Below the pieces are notes generated by a model. It did no database searches. It was given only the letters and a program-made list of their open reading frames with translations, and was not told the DNA's origin. The position numbers and the translations under genes were made by a program. DNA of 64,000 nucleotides from Cristatella mucedo (taxonomy: Eukaryota > Bryozoa > Phylactolaemata > Cristatellidae), in assembly GCA_009760855.2 (NCBI GenBank), contig WPIO01000002.1:9232001-9296000 (forward strand). Reading direction: 5' to 3'. This document shows, piece after piece, positions 34,290-45,266 of the stretch (position 1 is its first letter; each line of letters opens with the position of its first letter).

Positions 34290-35235
34290 TTAAGGGTAAA
34301 TGTCGAGAGCGTACTGAACAAATTGGTCCAACAATATGTATTATTTTAGGGTACTTGTCAAATGAAAATAATGTTAGAAAGTGGGTCAGAAGTTTTGATT
34401 TTCACCTAAAATAAAAAAGGTTTTATGCACACCTTGTCTAACCCATAAGTAATCAGAAGCTACATATCTATAAATAACAAATTTATCTATCTGCGTCATG
34501 TACGACTCGTATCCCAACCTGTTTAGCCTTGGTACATCGAGGTACATGTTTGCAGCTGATTGAGCTACATGCTTGTGACTCTGAGACAGCTTCATTTACA
34601 GGGTAGCACTGTTTCTTGTAAGTTCCATAACTCGGCCAATGATGGATCTACGGAAAATTTTATATGTGAGTTCGTTTCTGCTTTTAGTCCATTGCAGAAG
34701 TCAGTACTGATTTCGCTTGCATACGTTTTGCTATACATGTCATCAAACCCTCTTGAATTTTATATTCTGCGATCATGGATATGGAAAGCAAAATATAGCC
34801 TATTGAAATCATTAATGAACTCCTGAAGTGATGCACCAACAAAGCCTAACTAATACTTGACATTTCACATTCATCCGTGTAGTATTGGCCACTTATGGAA
34901 TTTACTAAGCACACAGCTACACTGTAGATGACACCCTTTCAAAGTCACATACATGCACCTCAGCATGCTGCAGTAATGTACCTTGATGTACCAAGCTTCA
35001 AAATATTGGGGCACAAGTTGCATGTATGATGCTGAGATCGGTGAATTTTTTATTTGTAGATTTATTGCGTCCGGTTTACTTCCGGATCAGACATGGTTTT
35101 CATAACTTTTTCATTTTAGGTGGAAATCATCAAAACGTCACATTTCTAATATGATTTTCTTTTAAAAGGTACCATAAACAGTTATCGTATTGTTGGACCA
35201 TTTTGTTTAGCATTTCTTGATATTTACCTTTTAGA
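34290..35235. repeat. Long imperfect inverted repeat, about 0.95 kb
   Basis: The left arm (about 34290-34655) and the reverse complement of the right arm (about 34875-35235) match through many ordered blocks. ATTGGTCCAACAATATG pairs with ATGGTCCAACAATACG; TTTTCACCTAAAATAAAAAA with TTTCCACCTAAAATGAAAAA; CCTTGGTACATCGAGGTACA with GCTTGGTACATCAAGGTACA; and TTCCATAACTCGGCCAAT with TTCCATAAGTGGCCAAT. The spacer is about 200 bases. Identity looks moderate, so the repeat is old. It lies in COA5 intron 1 and could be a foldback or MITE-type DNA element, or a tail-to-tail pair of one repeat. Confidence 0.75.
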
Positions 35236-35679
35236 AATGAGCATGGCCAACTGTTGTTTTGAGAGTCTAAGTCAGTGCTAAAATCTTGAGCAGTCTACAG
35301 TGCCGTGTTACACAGGACAGTTTTGGTTGGTATGAAATCTCCAGCGATCAACTGTATTCGATCTCACTGGACGATTTGAGTGAACTCCGAAAAGTCTTCT
35401 GTAAACTGGGTTAGACTGCGGGATGGCAGTCTGTGTGTAGATAGCAACCGCTAGAGGCTGATCTGTCATGAAGATTTGATTGCAACTGATTCAGGTGACA
35501 AGCCTTGCACAAATCTGCAGGTGTTATGGCCAAGTGATTTGCAAACAATTGCAGCTACCCCATTTTCCAGATCAACTGAACTGAAAGAGTGAGATATGGG
35601 ATAGTTTAGTCTCAGGCATGCAGCCGCTAGAGCAGGGTTTCATCGCTGTTTCAGTTCGAAGACGTGGGTAATTATCATT
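35236..35679. other. COA5 intron 1, nothing recognised
   Basis: Unique-looking sequence between the inverted repeat and the next LINE-A copy. Confidence 0.35.
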
Positions 35680-37235
35680 ATAATACATTTGTATAGCACC
35701 ATAAGAGAACTTTATTTCTTTCTAGTTACTTTGCATATGCTGTTATGAAAGCATGATTGAATGGTTAGTGGTAGCGTGTTCAATGTCAACAAGTCTAATA
35801 TGCTTAGAGGTGACATGGACATGGTCAGTATGGAAATTTGGTTAATGGCAGCATGCACAGTGTCAGCATGCATTAGCACACAAAGGACGAATCACACGGA
35901 CCCACTAAATGCTCTCTCATAAATAGGTGCGTTTTTTAGCATCTTATTTTTAAATGCCGACGAGTCAGGGGATATCGTGACGGCAGTCGAAAGTGAGTTC
36001 AAGGCTTTGGGAGCGTACGATAGTAAAGGCACGGTCACTTGAGTATTCAAGGCTCGTTCAAAGTTTAGCTAAACGATTTGATTCAGAAAAGTGGGCCTAG
36101 CGATGCCTAGCCTGGTGGGGGAGTAGATCTGATAGGCAGGCCAGAGCCAAAGAGCCAAGGTACCTAATAGTAAGAGACAGACCGTGGAAGTCGATGCACT
36201 GCTTGTCTGGGAGCCAATGCAGGTCGGCAAGAAGTGGTGTGATGTGGTAACTGTGCAGCCCACGACAGACAAGCCTAGCTGCAGAATTTAGCACCAAATG
36301 TGAGGGCCTGATTGAATAGACCGGCAGACCAGCAAGCGAGTTACAGAATCGAGACAGACAGAAGTCGATACAGGATGTCACAAATGCATTGGTCAATTTA
36401 GACGTAGGATCTTTTATAGCAAGCTCAAATTTTACCAATAGTATAGCTGACATTAGTCAGATTTCATTGTGGTGCTGAAGAGGTCGTCTAATGATTGGTC
36501 ACTTTGCAGCGGGACACCGAGATTTCGTGCAGATTCAACAGGAGATAAGCTAGCAGAGCTGATTTTTAGCATTAAGTTTTCCAATTTCTGAACTACAGTT
36601 GGTTTGCCCATAACTAGTAAGTTGGTTTTGTTGTCGTTTAATTTTAAGGTTTGATGCCATCCGTGTGGGGATGTCATCAATGCATGCAGCAAGGGAGTTG
36701 AGAGAATTCGACATGCTGAAGGGCTGGTTGGGATAAAAGCAAAGGTACAACTGGGTGTCATCTGCATTGAAGTGAAAGCTTAGATTGTGCCTGACAATCA
36801 CACCAGCAAGAGTATAAACCGTGAAAAGAACCGGACAAAACACAGAGCCATCAGTTGCACGATACTTCAGTGATTTCTCGGATCAACTCAGTTACATTCC
36901 CATAAATGCTCTGAAGTCTCCTACTGAGATAGGTACAGAACCACTGCAATGCAGTGCTACTGATGCCCAGCCGAGATCAAAGGCATTCGAGAAGGACTTG
37001 GGTGATGGGTGGTATTAAAAGATGCCGAAAGATCGAGCAAAACAAGCACAGAGACTCTACCTAAGTCTGCATTCTGAAGAAGTTCATTATACACTCGAAG
37101 CAATGGCGATCTTGTGCAAGGATTAGCTCTTAAACCAGACTGGAACTTACCAACTACGTTATACAGTCTCTTTGAAAGGACCGGTTGAAGGGAGTCTGGG
37201 CAGAAGTTGTTCAATTTGCCCCCTCCGACTAAAGC
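35680..37235 (-). mobile_element. LINE-A copy, longest family A remnant
   Basis: Runs from the 3' stem-loop (CACCATAAGAGAACTTTATT) back through the RT: LAGLPVYSIRPSHLVLNSA, the catalytic box (FHFNADDTQLYLCF), VLFTVYTLAGVIVRHNLSF, and upstream VSVLVLLDLSASFNTTHH and QSGLRANPCTRSPLLRVYNE, the RT palm block with its first Asp. About 1.55 kb of element is present, broken by many stops and frameshifts. No apurinic endonuclease domain is included, so the copy is 5'-truncated. Confidence 0.85.
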
Positions 37236-37239
37236 ATGT

Positions 37240-38437
37240 GCATGGGATGTGGCTACCTTAATAAGGTCTAGTAAAAAGAGCTCGGCTCATGGAGACCATT
37301 TACCATGACCTCCAAGGTCTTCAGTAGCAGAAAAATTTGCCTGGCCATAGCCGAGATTTTTAATGCCTTTTTAATGTCTTCGGAAAAAGGTGTTTTTCCC
37401 AAGTACTTCAAATCAGCCATCGTTAGGCCGATACTTTAAAGCCTGCATTAGATTACAGAGGTCCTTGTAAACTACCACTCAGTTTCCCATTTACCTTTTT
37501 TGTCAAAGAGTTTTGGAAAATTGTTGCTGAGCAGCTGGTTGCACACATTGAAAAAAATGCAATATCAGAACAATTTTTGAAGGATTCTAGCAGCAGCACT
37601 TCACTGAAGCTGCTCCCCTCCGTGTAACCAATGACATCCTATGCAGCAACTTGGCGCTGTTTGCTCCACCAGCTGCCTTCGACACTAGTGATCACGATAT
37701 CCTTTAACGACTGAGAACGATTGGTCTAGCAGGTGACACACTGGCATGGTTTAAATCATACTTGTCAGACCTTGTTCAATGGCATGTAGGGATAGGTCTC
37801 ATCCACCAAATCCACCTTTGGAATCCCTCAAGGTGCATCCCCAGCTGATGATACTCAGCTGGGTTTCGTCATTTAAACCGTCGAAATCTGCTGCAGTGAC
37901 TGATAAACTGAATGCTTGTTTTGCCGACATTCGAAACTTTATGTCGGCCAATTTCCTTAAACTAAACGACGATAATACAGAACTGCTACTCACAGGACAC
38001 CCCGAGCATGTGGCTGGACTAAAAGGCTTTGCCCTTTTTACAGGTGACGATGTCCTACCATCACCTTGTGCTCGGAATGTAGGTGTCCTTTTTCACTGCT
38101 GCTTAAATTTGGAAAGCTTCGTTAGGAAGACTGCTCCCACCTCCAGCCATCACATCCGATCCTTATCTAAAATTAGGAACTGTCTTCCACAGTAGTTTGC
38201 AAAGACTTAGCTAGCTCCTTAGTTCTGTCTCGGCTAGGTTATTGTAATACCCTTTTAGCTGGGCTACCGAAAAAGCAACCAGGTCACTGCAGCTGCCGAT
38301 GAATATGACTGCATTACTAGTTTTCAAATCCCAGACGTTTGACCCTCTTTGTATCTCCTTTGCTAGAAGAGCTGCCGGTTGATCAACGAATACAGAGCTA
38401 AGTTCTTATGCTGACCCATATAAGGCCCACCATGGCT
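37240..38437 (+). mobile_element. LINE-B copy, 5' part, cut by a LINE-A insertion
   Basis: A degraded RT in the sense direction. A palm-like stretch (GCTGCCTTCGACACTAGTG, A-A-F-D-T-S-D) is followed by GACTGAGAACGATTGG, MSANFLKLNDDNTELLLTG, GNVGVLF-like blocks and ATGAATATGACTGC. It stops at GCCCACCATGGCTTGGCTC (38437), exactly where family A sequence begins. The rest of the same element is at 39625-40066. Confidence 0.75.
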
Positions 38438-39624
38438 TGGCTCCGCTCTGTGCTTGGTCCCTTTCTTTTCACGGTTTATACTCTCCCTCCAGGCAATGTG
38501 ATTGCCAGGCACAATCTAGGCTTTCACTTCTATGCATATTACACTCAGTTGTACCTTTGCTTTGATCCCTCCCAGCCTTCGAGCACGTCGAATCATCTCA
38601 ACTCCCTTGCTGCATGCATTGATGACATCCGCGCATGGATGGCAGCAAACTTTCTTAAATTGAATGATGATAAAACTAACTTATTAGTTATGGGCAAACT
38701 AGGTGTGATTCATAAATTGGAAAGGCTGATGCGCAAAATCGGTTCTGCTAGCATATCTCCTGTTGGATCTGCACGAAATCTAGGTGTCATGTTCCAAAGT
38801 GACCTTTCGTTAGACGACCACATCAGCTCCACAGTCAAGTTACCTACTTTCAGCTAAATAACATTGCTGAAATTCAGGCTTGTTTAGACAAGGATGCCAC
38901 ATCTGAATTAGTCCATGCATTTGTGACATCCTGCCTTGACTTCTGTAACTCACTGCTTGCTGGCCTACCGGCTTGTGCAATCAGGCACTTACTGCTGGTG
39001 CAAAACTCTGCAGCTAGGTTGTCTGTCGTGAGCTTCTCAGTTGCCACATCTCATCACTTCACTCCGACCTGCACTGGCTCCCAGTCAAGCAACGTATCGA
39101 CTTCAAGGTTCTGTCCCTCACTTTTAGATCCCTTCATTATTTGGCTCCAGCTTGATTATCAGATCTACTCCCCCACCAGGCTTTGCATCGTACCACCGGC
39201 TTTTCGGAATCTAATTGTTTCCCTATGCCTCGTACAAACCTTAAATCCTGTGGAGACCTGCCTTTAGTTCGTATGCTCCCAAAGTCTGGAACTTACTTCT
39301 GACTTGTGTCACGACACCCCCTGACTTGTCCACATTTAAAAAGAAGCTAAAACGCACCTCTAGCATTTAGTGGGTCCCTGTGATTTGATCTTTATGTGCT
39401 TATGCATGCTGACACTGCATGCTGACACTAACCGTACTAGCATGCTGACCCTTTCATGTCACCCCTAACCATGTTATTTTTGCTGTTTATTGAGCATGCT
39501 ACCACTAACCATTCGATCGTGCCTCCTTTGCAGCAAATGTAAGTGCCTAGAAAGAGATTTGAGTTCTCTGAGGACACTATATCAAATAAAGAATTGCTGT
39601 TATTATTATTATTCTTATTATTCA
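38438..39624 (+). mobile_element. LINE-A copy inserted into LINE-B
   Basis: A 5'-truncated sense copy starting in the RT at SVLGPFLFTVYTLPPG. It continues through RHNLGFHFYAYYTQLYLCFD, where both catalytic Asp residues of YADD are Tyr, then MAANFLKLNDDKTNLLVMGK and the C-terminus in shifted frames. It ends with the stem-loop (GCCTAGAAAGAGATTTGAG) and a TTATTATTATTATTCTTATT tail. The enzyme would be dead. Confidence 0.85.
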
Positions 39625-40066
39625 TACTTAGCAGAACTGCGCACCAATTTCAGCCTCATCGTGCCCTCAGTTCCATAAACTGACAATAAATTAGCTGTTC
39701 CATTCCTCCACGTAAAGACCGTTGGCGACAGAAGCTTAAAGTCTGCAGGTCCTAGACTGTGGAACTCGCTTCCACAATTCTTATGCAACGACAGCCATTC
39801 TCCTGCCTCCAGCTATGTTTAGCACATTTTTCCAGCCGTACTGAGCTGCTACTTCCATACTACTCACTACCTCAACTGCTCTCACGACTCAGCTATGCTT
39901 CCCACTTTCTCTTTGTTGTGTGAGATGTAGTCTGTTGGCAACCGAAGGCCTGCCGAAAGCAGCTTCGGCTATGAGTGCTCTATACAAAGCTCTCCTGCTT
40001 AACATCCACATAATCTTCGTGGCTTTGTGGAGTTACCGACGGAGATACATTGCATTCTATTATAAT
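39625..40066 (+). mobile_element. LINE-B copy, 3' part after the LINE-A insertion
   Basis: Resumes family B (ACTTAGCAGAACTGCGCACC, equivalent to ACCTAGCTGAACTGCTGCATC at 14850). It runs to the family B 3' end, GCTTTGTGGAGTTACCGACG, also seen at 15250. This proves that the flanking B pieces were once one element. Confidence 0.8.
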
Positions 40067-40424
40067 ATATTAGGGATGGTCTCTCTGGTCTTGTCGATCT
40101 TGGTGAAAAAGAAGCTAAAGAAGCGATGTGATAGGAACCCCAATAACGAAGAGCTAGCCCGAGTTCTTCTCAGCCTGAGCCACAGTGACAAGCTACGGAG
40201 TTCCAAGCTAACAGCATAATCATGCAGTTGCACAACTTACTTACTGTAGCTATCTTTCCCATAGTACATTGTTTGTGCTGCGTGCACCTCTCCTTGCAAG
40301 TGTTTGAGCTGGCTTGTTAGGTCAGGGGTATATACGAGCATCAGTGATAGCATCGATTGGTTATTTGAATTGCGACATGGTTAAATTCTCGGCCATCGTT
40401 GCTAAACATTTTTCCTTATTGCAG
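40067..40424. other. COA5 intron 1, last part
   Basis: Short plus-strand frame at 39920-40219 overlaps the LINE-B end and continues with no recognised domain. It includes the acceptor tract TTTTTCCTTATTGCAG of exon 2. Confidence 0.45.
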
Positions 40425-40529
40425 GGAGGATACACGCCTAAGCAATGCCTGATGGGAAAGGATGGGGCTGCCTGTCCAGACGAGTGTGTCAGGCTTCGCG
40501 TGGCTTTCTTTGAATGCAAGCGATCAGTG
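40425..40529 (+). CDS. COA5: COA5/PET191, exon 2
   Basis: The acceptor TTATTGCAG precedes base 40425 and the donor GTG|GTAAGC follows base 40529. The exon has 35 codons and is phase 0 on both sides, so it could be skipped without a frameshift. It reads GGYTPKQCLMGKDGAACPDE and then CVRLRVAFFECKRSV. CVRLRVAFFEC is the second CX9C pair, and AFFECKRSV is the signature of the COA5/Pet191 family. Compared with the vertebrate SPRQCLKEGYCNSLKYAFFEC, this protein has a longer linker with one additional Cys (AACPDEC). Disulfide pairing of CX9C cysteines through Mia40 is known for the family; the role of the extra Cys is not. Confidence 0.92.
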
Positions 40530-41229
40530 GTAAGCTTTTCTTGGTTTCATTGCCAGAGCCTTGATATGTGGAATTGAACATGCCCGCAGTACTTGGTTTC
40601 GTTAGGCTCAACAGCACGTACGATTTGTTATTTTCATAATCCACCTGAGTTAATTAGGTACCTAGAAAACCGTGGTTGCTATAGCCACCCACACATGTGT
40701 TGACAGAGTTTTTGTAAGTCCATGGCCAAAAATGGCAGTATCTCTATGTCGTGATGCCAAGTTTGCACGTCAGTGCAATTGCAACGGGCAATTGGTTTAA
40801 GCCTGCAGCAACAATCGTACTAATATAGTTAGATAGTAAAGCTTTTTTGTTGCACCCTACGGAATACAATTTCTTGCCAGTTAATTCATATTGGTTGAAA
40901 ATGAAGCATTTAATCCGATTAGCGATTCATACATATGCAGTTTTTGTGATCATAAAGTTCATCGAATAGATGAAGTGCACTTAAGCTCAGAGTATGGGCG
41001 GGTCTGCCTAAAATGGCCATAGGGCACAAGCAGTTCTGATTCTTGTATAGAAATGGTACTGCAAGCTGCTGTAATTATGCATACATATAAAATAAACTTA
41101 CTCAAGATGTGAGCAAAGTTTCAGTACATATATATGAATTTGTAGTGCTAAAATAAGTTTTCACCACCACAACAAGCAATAGCCTGTCTTAGGAAGAACT
41201 AAATAAGCATTTGCTAGCATCTCGCCTTA
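40530..41229. other. COA5 intron 2, AT-rich, no exon
   Basis: No coding signal. The left part could include the 3' flank of the Tc1-like relic that follows. Confidence 0.35.
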
Positions 41230-42095
41230 TTATTTTCCAAATGTCCTACAAACTTAAGAAGTTATTCTTTAGACGTAACACTACCAACTGAGCCTTCTAT
41301 TCGCCCCAGTGACACTCGATCAGATTCAGGTCTGAGGATTGACTAGTCCCATTGGTCATCGAAATTACCCTAACCTAAATTCAATAGTGTAGCGAAAGAT
41401 TATTGAATGCACTTAGCTGCTTGCTAAGGCACATTGCCCTGTTTGAAAAGATTCTATCCTTAAAGGTTCACTGCACTTTAATTGCAACGTTCTTTACTAG
41501 TTGAAAATAAATGCCTCGTGACATGATCCCAGGTATCCACTGCAAAGGCCATCCCAGGCCATTTAAACCTTTGCCACAGAATTTTACTGTCTACTGAATG
41601 CAAATATCGTCGAAACCTTAATTAGTGCAACAACACTGGTACCTTGCATTTTCAATTACCACACGTGGCAAATTGACTCATCCCCATAGCTTTGCCTTTA
41701 GTCTTAGTGGGTCCGGTATGCTTTTCTCTTCTAGCCCACTCTAAACAAGCAACTTTATGCTTAACGGACAGAAGTAGCTTCTTTTTTTGAGGTCCGAACC
41801 GACTTGCCTTGTTCATTAGTCGATGCCTTATTGAATACCCATCAACTAACTTCCCAGTAGCAGCCTGCAGATTTTGTACGTGAACTCTTGCATTGTTGAA
41901 ATGATGCTTACTGCTTCACTATTAGTCTGTCCTTGCAGATGTGGGCATATGAACGTGTATGAGCATGTGTGGAGCCGACTCTCTTTGCATTATCGATGGT
42001 CTCGGTAGTTGCTATCTTCTTCTTAGCAACTGCAGCATTGCCATGTCTTGTTTGGTATACTGTTTTCATACTAGCAAGCTAAGCACCTCCAAAAA
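41230..42095 (-). pseudogene. Tc1-like transposase relic, minus strand
   Basis: Minus-strand pieces in Tc1 order. RHRLMNKASRFGPQKKKLLL leads into HKVACLEWARREKHTG (about 41830-41690), equivalent to the family's KKPLLS...R..WA..H block. QGNVP and QAAKCIQ follow (about 41450-41390), equivalent to QDNAPCH.A. Then SQSSDLNLIECHWGE (about 41340-41290) is equivalent to WPSQSPDLNPIENLWGELK, carrying the last catalytic Glu region. Stops and frameshifts are frequent and terminal inverted repeats were not identified. It lies in COA5 intron 2, antisense. Confidence 0.62.
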
Positions 42096-42224
42096 TTGGC
42101 AATGCTGTTATTTCCAAGTGCTGGTAAAGTAGAAAAGCTGCCATTCCTACACGAATATTTTAAGTATCAAACATGCATTCACGTTATTCTTCTGTTGTAC
42201 ACACCGGGTTTTTATAGCAGCTGA

Positions 42225-42322
42225 TGGGAACTAAATATTTCCCTAAGCACCTTGCATATGCTATATATTTGTGTGTATGTGTGTCTGTGTGTGTGCACGT
42301 GTGTGTGTCTGAGAGAGAGTTA
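42225..42322. repeat. TG-rich microsatellite with short GA end
   Basis: Imperfect (TG)n with TGTATG, TCTG and GCACG interruptions, ending in GAGAGAGAG. Confidence 0.85.
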
Positions 42323-42399
42323 TATGCCAGATGGCAGCACCCTAGTTTGCTCCTCTGGCACCTTTGTTTTTCAGAATCATCTTTGCCCAGTCGATAACT

Positions 42400-44940
42400 A
42401 GGTGAGGCAGTCTCAAGAGCACATTTTAATGCATAGCTTATACTATTTTGGTGAGGATTCTTGGCCTGCAGGCCTGATTCTGGGTTTTGCCGCCCGGGTC
42501 CAGATTATGTCAGCCAAAGCCGCAGCTATCATTCCTGCAGCTACTGCTGTGTCTGGGCCGGCCACTGTTCCTAACGATGACCCTGATGCCTCAGCAGACT
42601 TACACGTCGGCAACAGTTTCTTTGGTTGGCTTTGACACATGCCATGATTTCCATGGGCCCTTCCCTTCAAGCCAACTTGGTTTCTTCTGCTTTTGGCTGT
42701 TCTTCCGGCCCGAAAGGGCACCACCTTGGTGAATGGTGGTGCACAGGCAGGCCGGTGGCTCTGGCTAATTGAATCCCTGGCAGCCACCAGACGGTGACTG
42801 CCTATGTCTGGCTCTCGGTGCCTGGTTCCATGACAGCTGTGATGCATCTCCAGGTGGCCATGCAGCCCTGTAGTCTGAGCTGCAACTGCCAGCTCAGAGT
42901 CCTGGAGGTGCCACTGGCGGCTGTGAAGCAGAAGCCATTTCTCGCCTGCCTTCTGGCTCTGTACCTGTACATTCAGCAGGAAGTTCACTCGGCCTTCGGC
43001 AGCATCTCCGGGTGTCTTCCACCTTTTCTGTCAAACGGCCGACCAAGCGCTAAACCTGGCCCATACTCTTGCGGCAGGCGATCGCCCTGGTCTCAGGTAC
43101 CTGGGAGACCGACAGGCATTGGTCGCCGTTGTTTACCTCAACTTGGACACCCTGGGCGATTGCATATCCAGGGTGCTCCCAGAGTATGGCAAAGTGATGT
43201 AAAGTCAGGACTATATCTCGACGACCTGGTGCCGTCCGATCGACACATCATTGCCATGACTCTGGACAGGCCTACCCCTTCGGTCCTTGTCATCGACGGT
43301 GGGTGAGGCCTGCTCCGTGCATTATGTGGGGCAGCCCCATCTAGGTTGCACCAACTGTAGCTCTTCGGAACATTTTATGAGAAATGCCCAGAGCATTTCT
43401 GCTGGCGATGTCGTGCCTCCCTCCCCCGGCACATCAGAGACACGGTGTGCAGGCTGCCTCAGCTGTGTGGCAACTGAAGCTCTCTTGGCCACTTCGGCTC
43501 ACCCATTTGCCATTTCCATCATGCCTCCAGCACACTCCAGACACCCAGCCAGCCACGCTCATTCTCCTCTCACCTTGTTCGACGATGCAGCTCAACGCTC
43601 CTTGTCCGATGCCTGCTCTGCCCCTTCGTCTGTTAATCCGCGTCAGTACTCGGCAAGCACTTTCGCAATACGTACCACACCTCGTCGGTATGCGAATTTT
43701 CTCCTCCCTTGGCATCTAGTTTGATGAGGGACGCCCCTCGACCTCTCTCCATCCGCTTCGACGACACCCTCTCGATCTTCATCTGCCGCTCCATCTGAGA
43801 CCCCTCGCCCTGTCCCGGTGTTGAAGCCCTCTGCCCAACTGTACCTGTACCTCAGCCTACGGTACAGCTGTCACCGGCTACCGCAGATGCTCTACGTTTG
43901 CCTCGCGAGTTCGTTGAGCTGTGGCTGCCCTTGTACAGGTCAGCATGCAGGTGAACGACCGGCACGGCTTTGTGGTGAACGACCGGCACGGCTTTGTGGC
44001 CTCTGTCCTCCTCGTAAGCAAGGACTAGTTGTCGAATCCCAGCAAAGGGGAAGGCAGGGTCGCACTCTTCCTGAGCCTCCGCCGTCTCAACTGGATGGCT
44101 CCATACTCAACCGGACAGCTCCATATCCGGCTGTCCGTGGCAATGAGACACGAGGTGCGCCTAGCATCTGCAATGCCTATACCGTGTCCAGCTGCAGCAA
44201 GGCCACCCAGGAGATCCTGTTGCCAGCAGCAACGTACTTTCACCTGTGACCTAGCAGTGTGCAACTCCCACTGGGAGGCCGAGTCGAGGGCCCAGCCTGT
44301 CGGCAATGACCGTCTGCACTTACTACTCGCCCACACCATCTCTTCTCACCCGGCTCAGTAGTCCAGCCTAATGTCTTGCTATCGGAGGAGGACGTCTCTG
44401 CCCGCCTTTGCAGAGCCTGCAACACGTCTCCGGTAGCCGACCTCCCGCAGTACCGCCACTTGCGCCTCGTCGACCCACGGTGCAGTCTCATTGTCTGCAT
44501 CCTGAATGGATGCCTTCACTTCGGGACGTCTCTTCTGCTTGGAAAAACAGGTTTTATGATCCTTATCCTCAAGAAGGGCAACCCAGGCATGCACGGTAAC
44601 TTATGCCCCATCAAGCTCTTGCCTTTGCTATACAAGCTGCCCTCGGGCTGCCTGACCGAGAGGCTGTACAAGTTCGCGGTTGGCTGTGGGCTACTGTCAC
44701 AGCAGATAAGGGGCTTTGTTCCGGTGTCAAGGGCTTCCTAGAGCAGGCCTTATGGAGAGCGCCTCTGGAAAGGCCAGAGATGGGCTGGGCGCTGGCGTTG
44801 TCCAATCAGCGGTCCTCGACCTGCAGAACGTCTTTGGCAGCATCCCTTGGCAGCTGGTGGCCAAACAATTAAGCTTGCCTGGTGGACTTCGGCATCCCAC
44901 GTGCGGAGAGAGCAGCATTGCAGTGGCTCAAGTATAAATA
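42400..44940 (+). mobile_element. Non-LTR retrotransposon with CCHC knuckles and RT (LINE-C), degraded
   Basis: Sense-strand pieces of a third LINE. At about 43290-43470, pieces in neighbouring frames read CSVHYVGQPHLGCTNCSSSE, then CPEHFCWRC and HIRDTVC, a pattern of gag-like CCHC zinc knuckles. Pro/Ser-rich linker sequence follows. At about 44560-44900 an RT N-terminal block reads ILKKGNPGMHGNL, IKLLPLLYKLPSGCLTERLY and then VLDLQNVFGSIPWQLVAKQL, like the WRPI.LLP..YKL.SG...R and LDL..AFGSIPH blocks of R2/NeSL-type and related elements. It is truncated at the microsatellite at 44948. Frameshifts are many. The exact clade is uncertain. Confidence 0.6.
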
Positions 44941-44947
44941 TTTCAAT

Positions 44948-45054
<107 letters not shown>

Positions 45055-45266
45055 ATCTACTAATTTAAGCAAGAAAGTCTGTCCTTCCCTTCATCACTCG
45101 GCAAGATGGCGTATTTCATTCACGCAGCAAGATGGCACAGCTGTGTCTACCGTGACTGAACTATTATGACTGAGCGAGTCCACAGGCAGTGAGCTGCTCA
45201 TATATGTACATATAACGAATCGTGTATGGACTACGTTTAATAGCATGCCCTATTTTAGATGCATAA

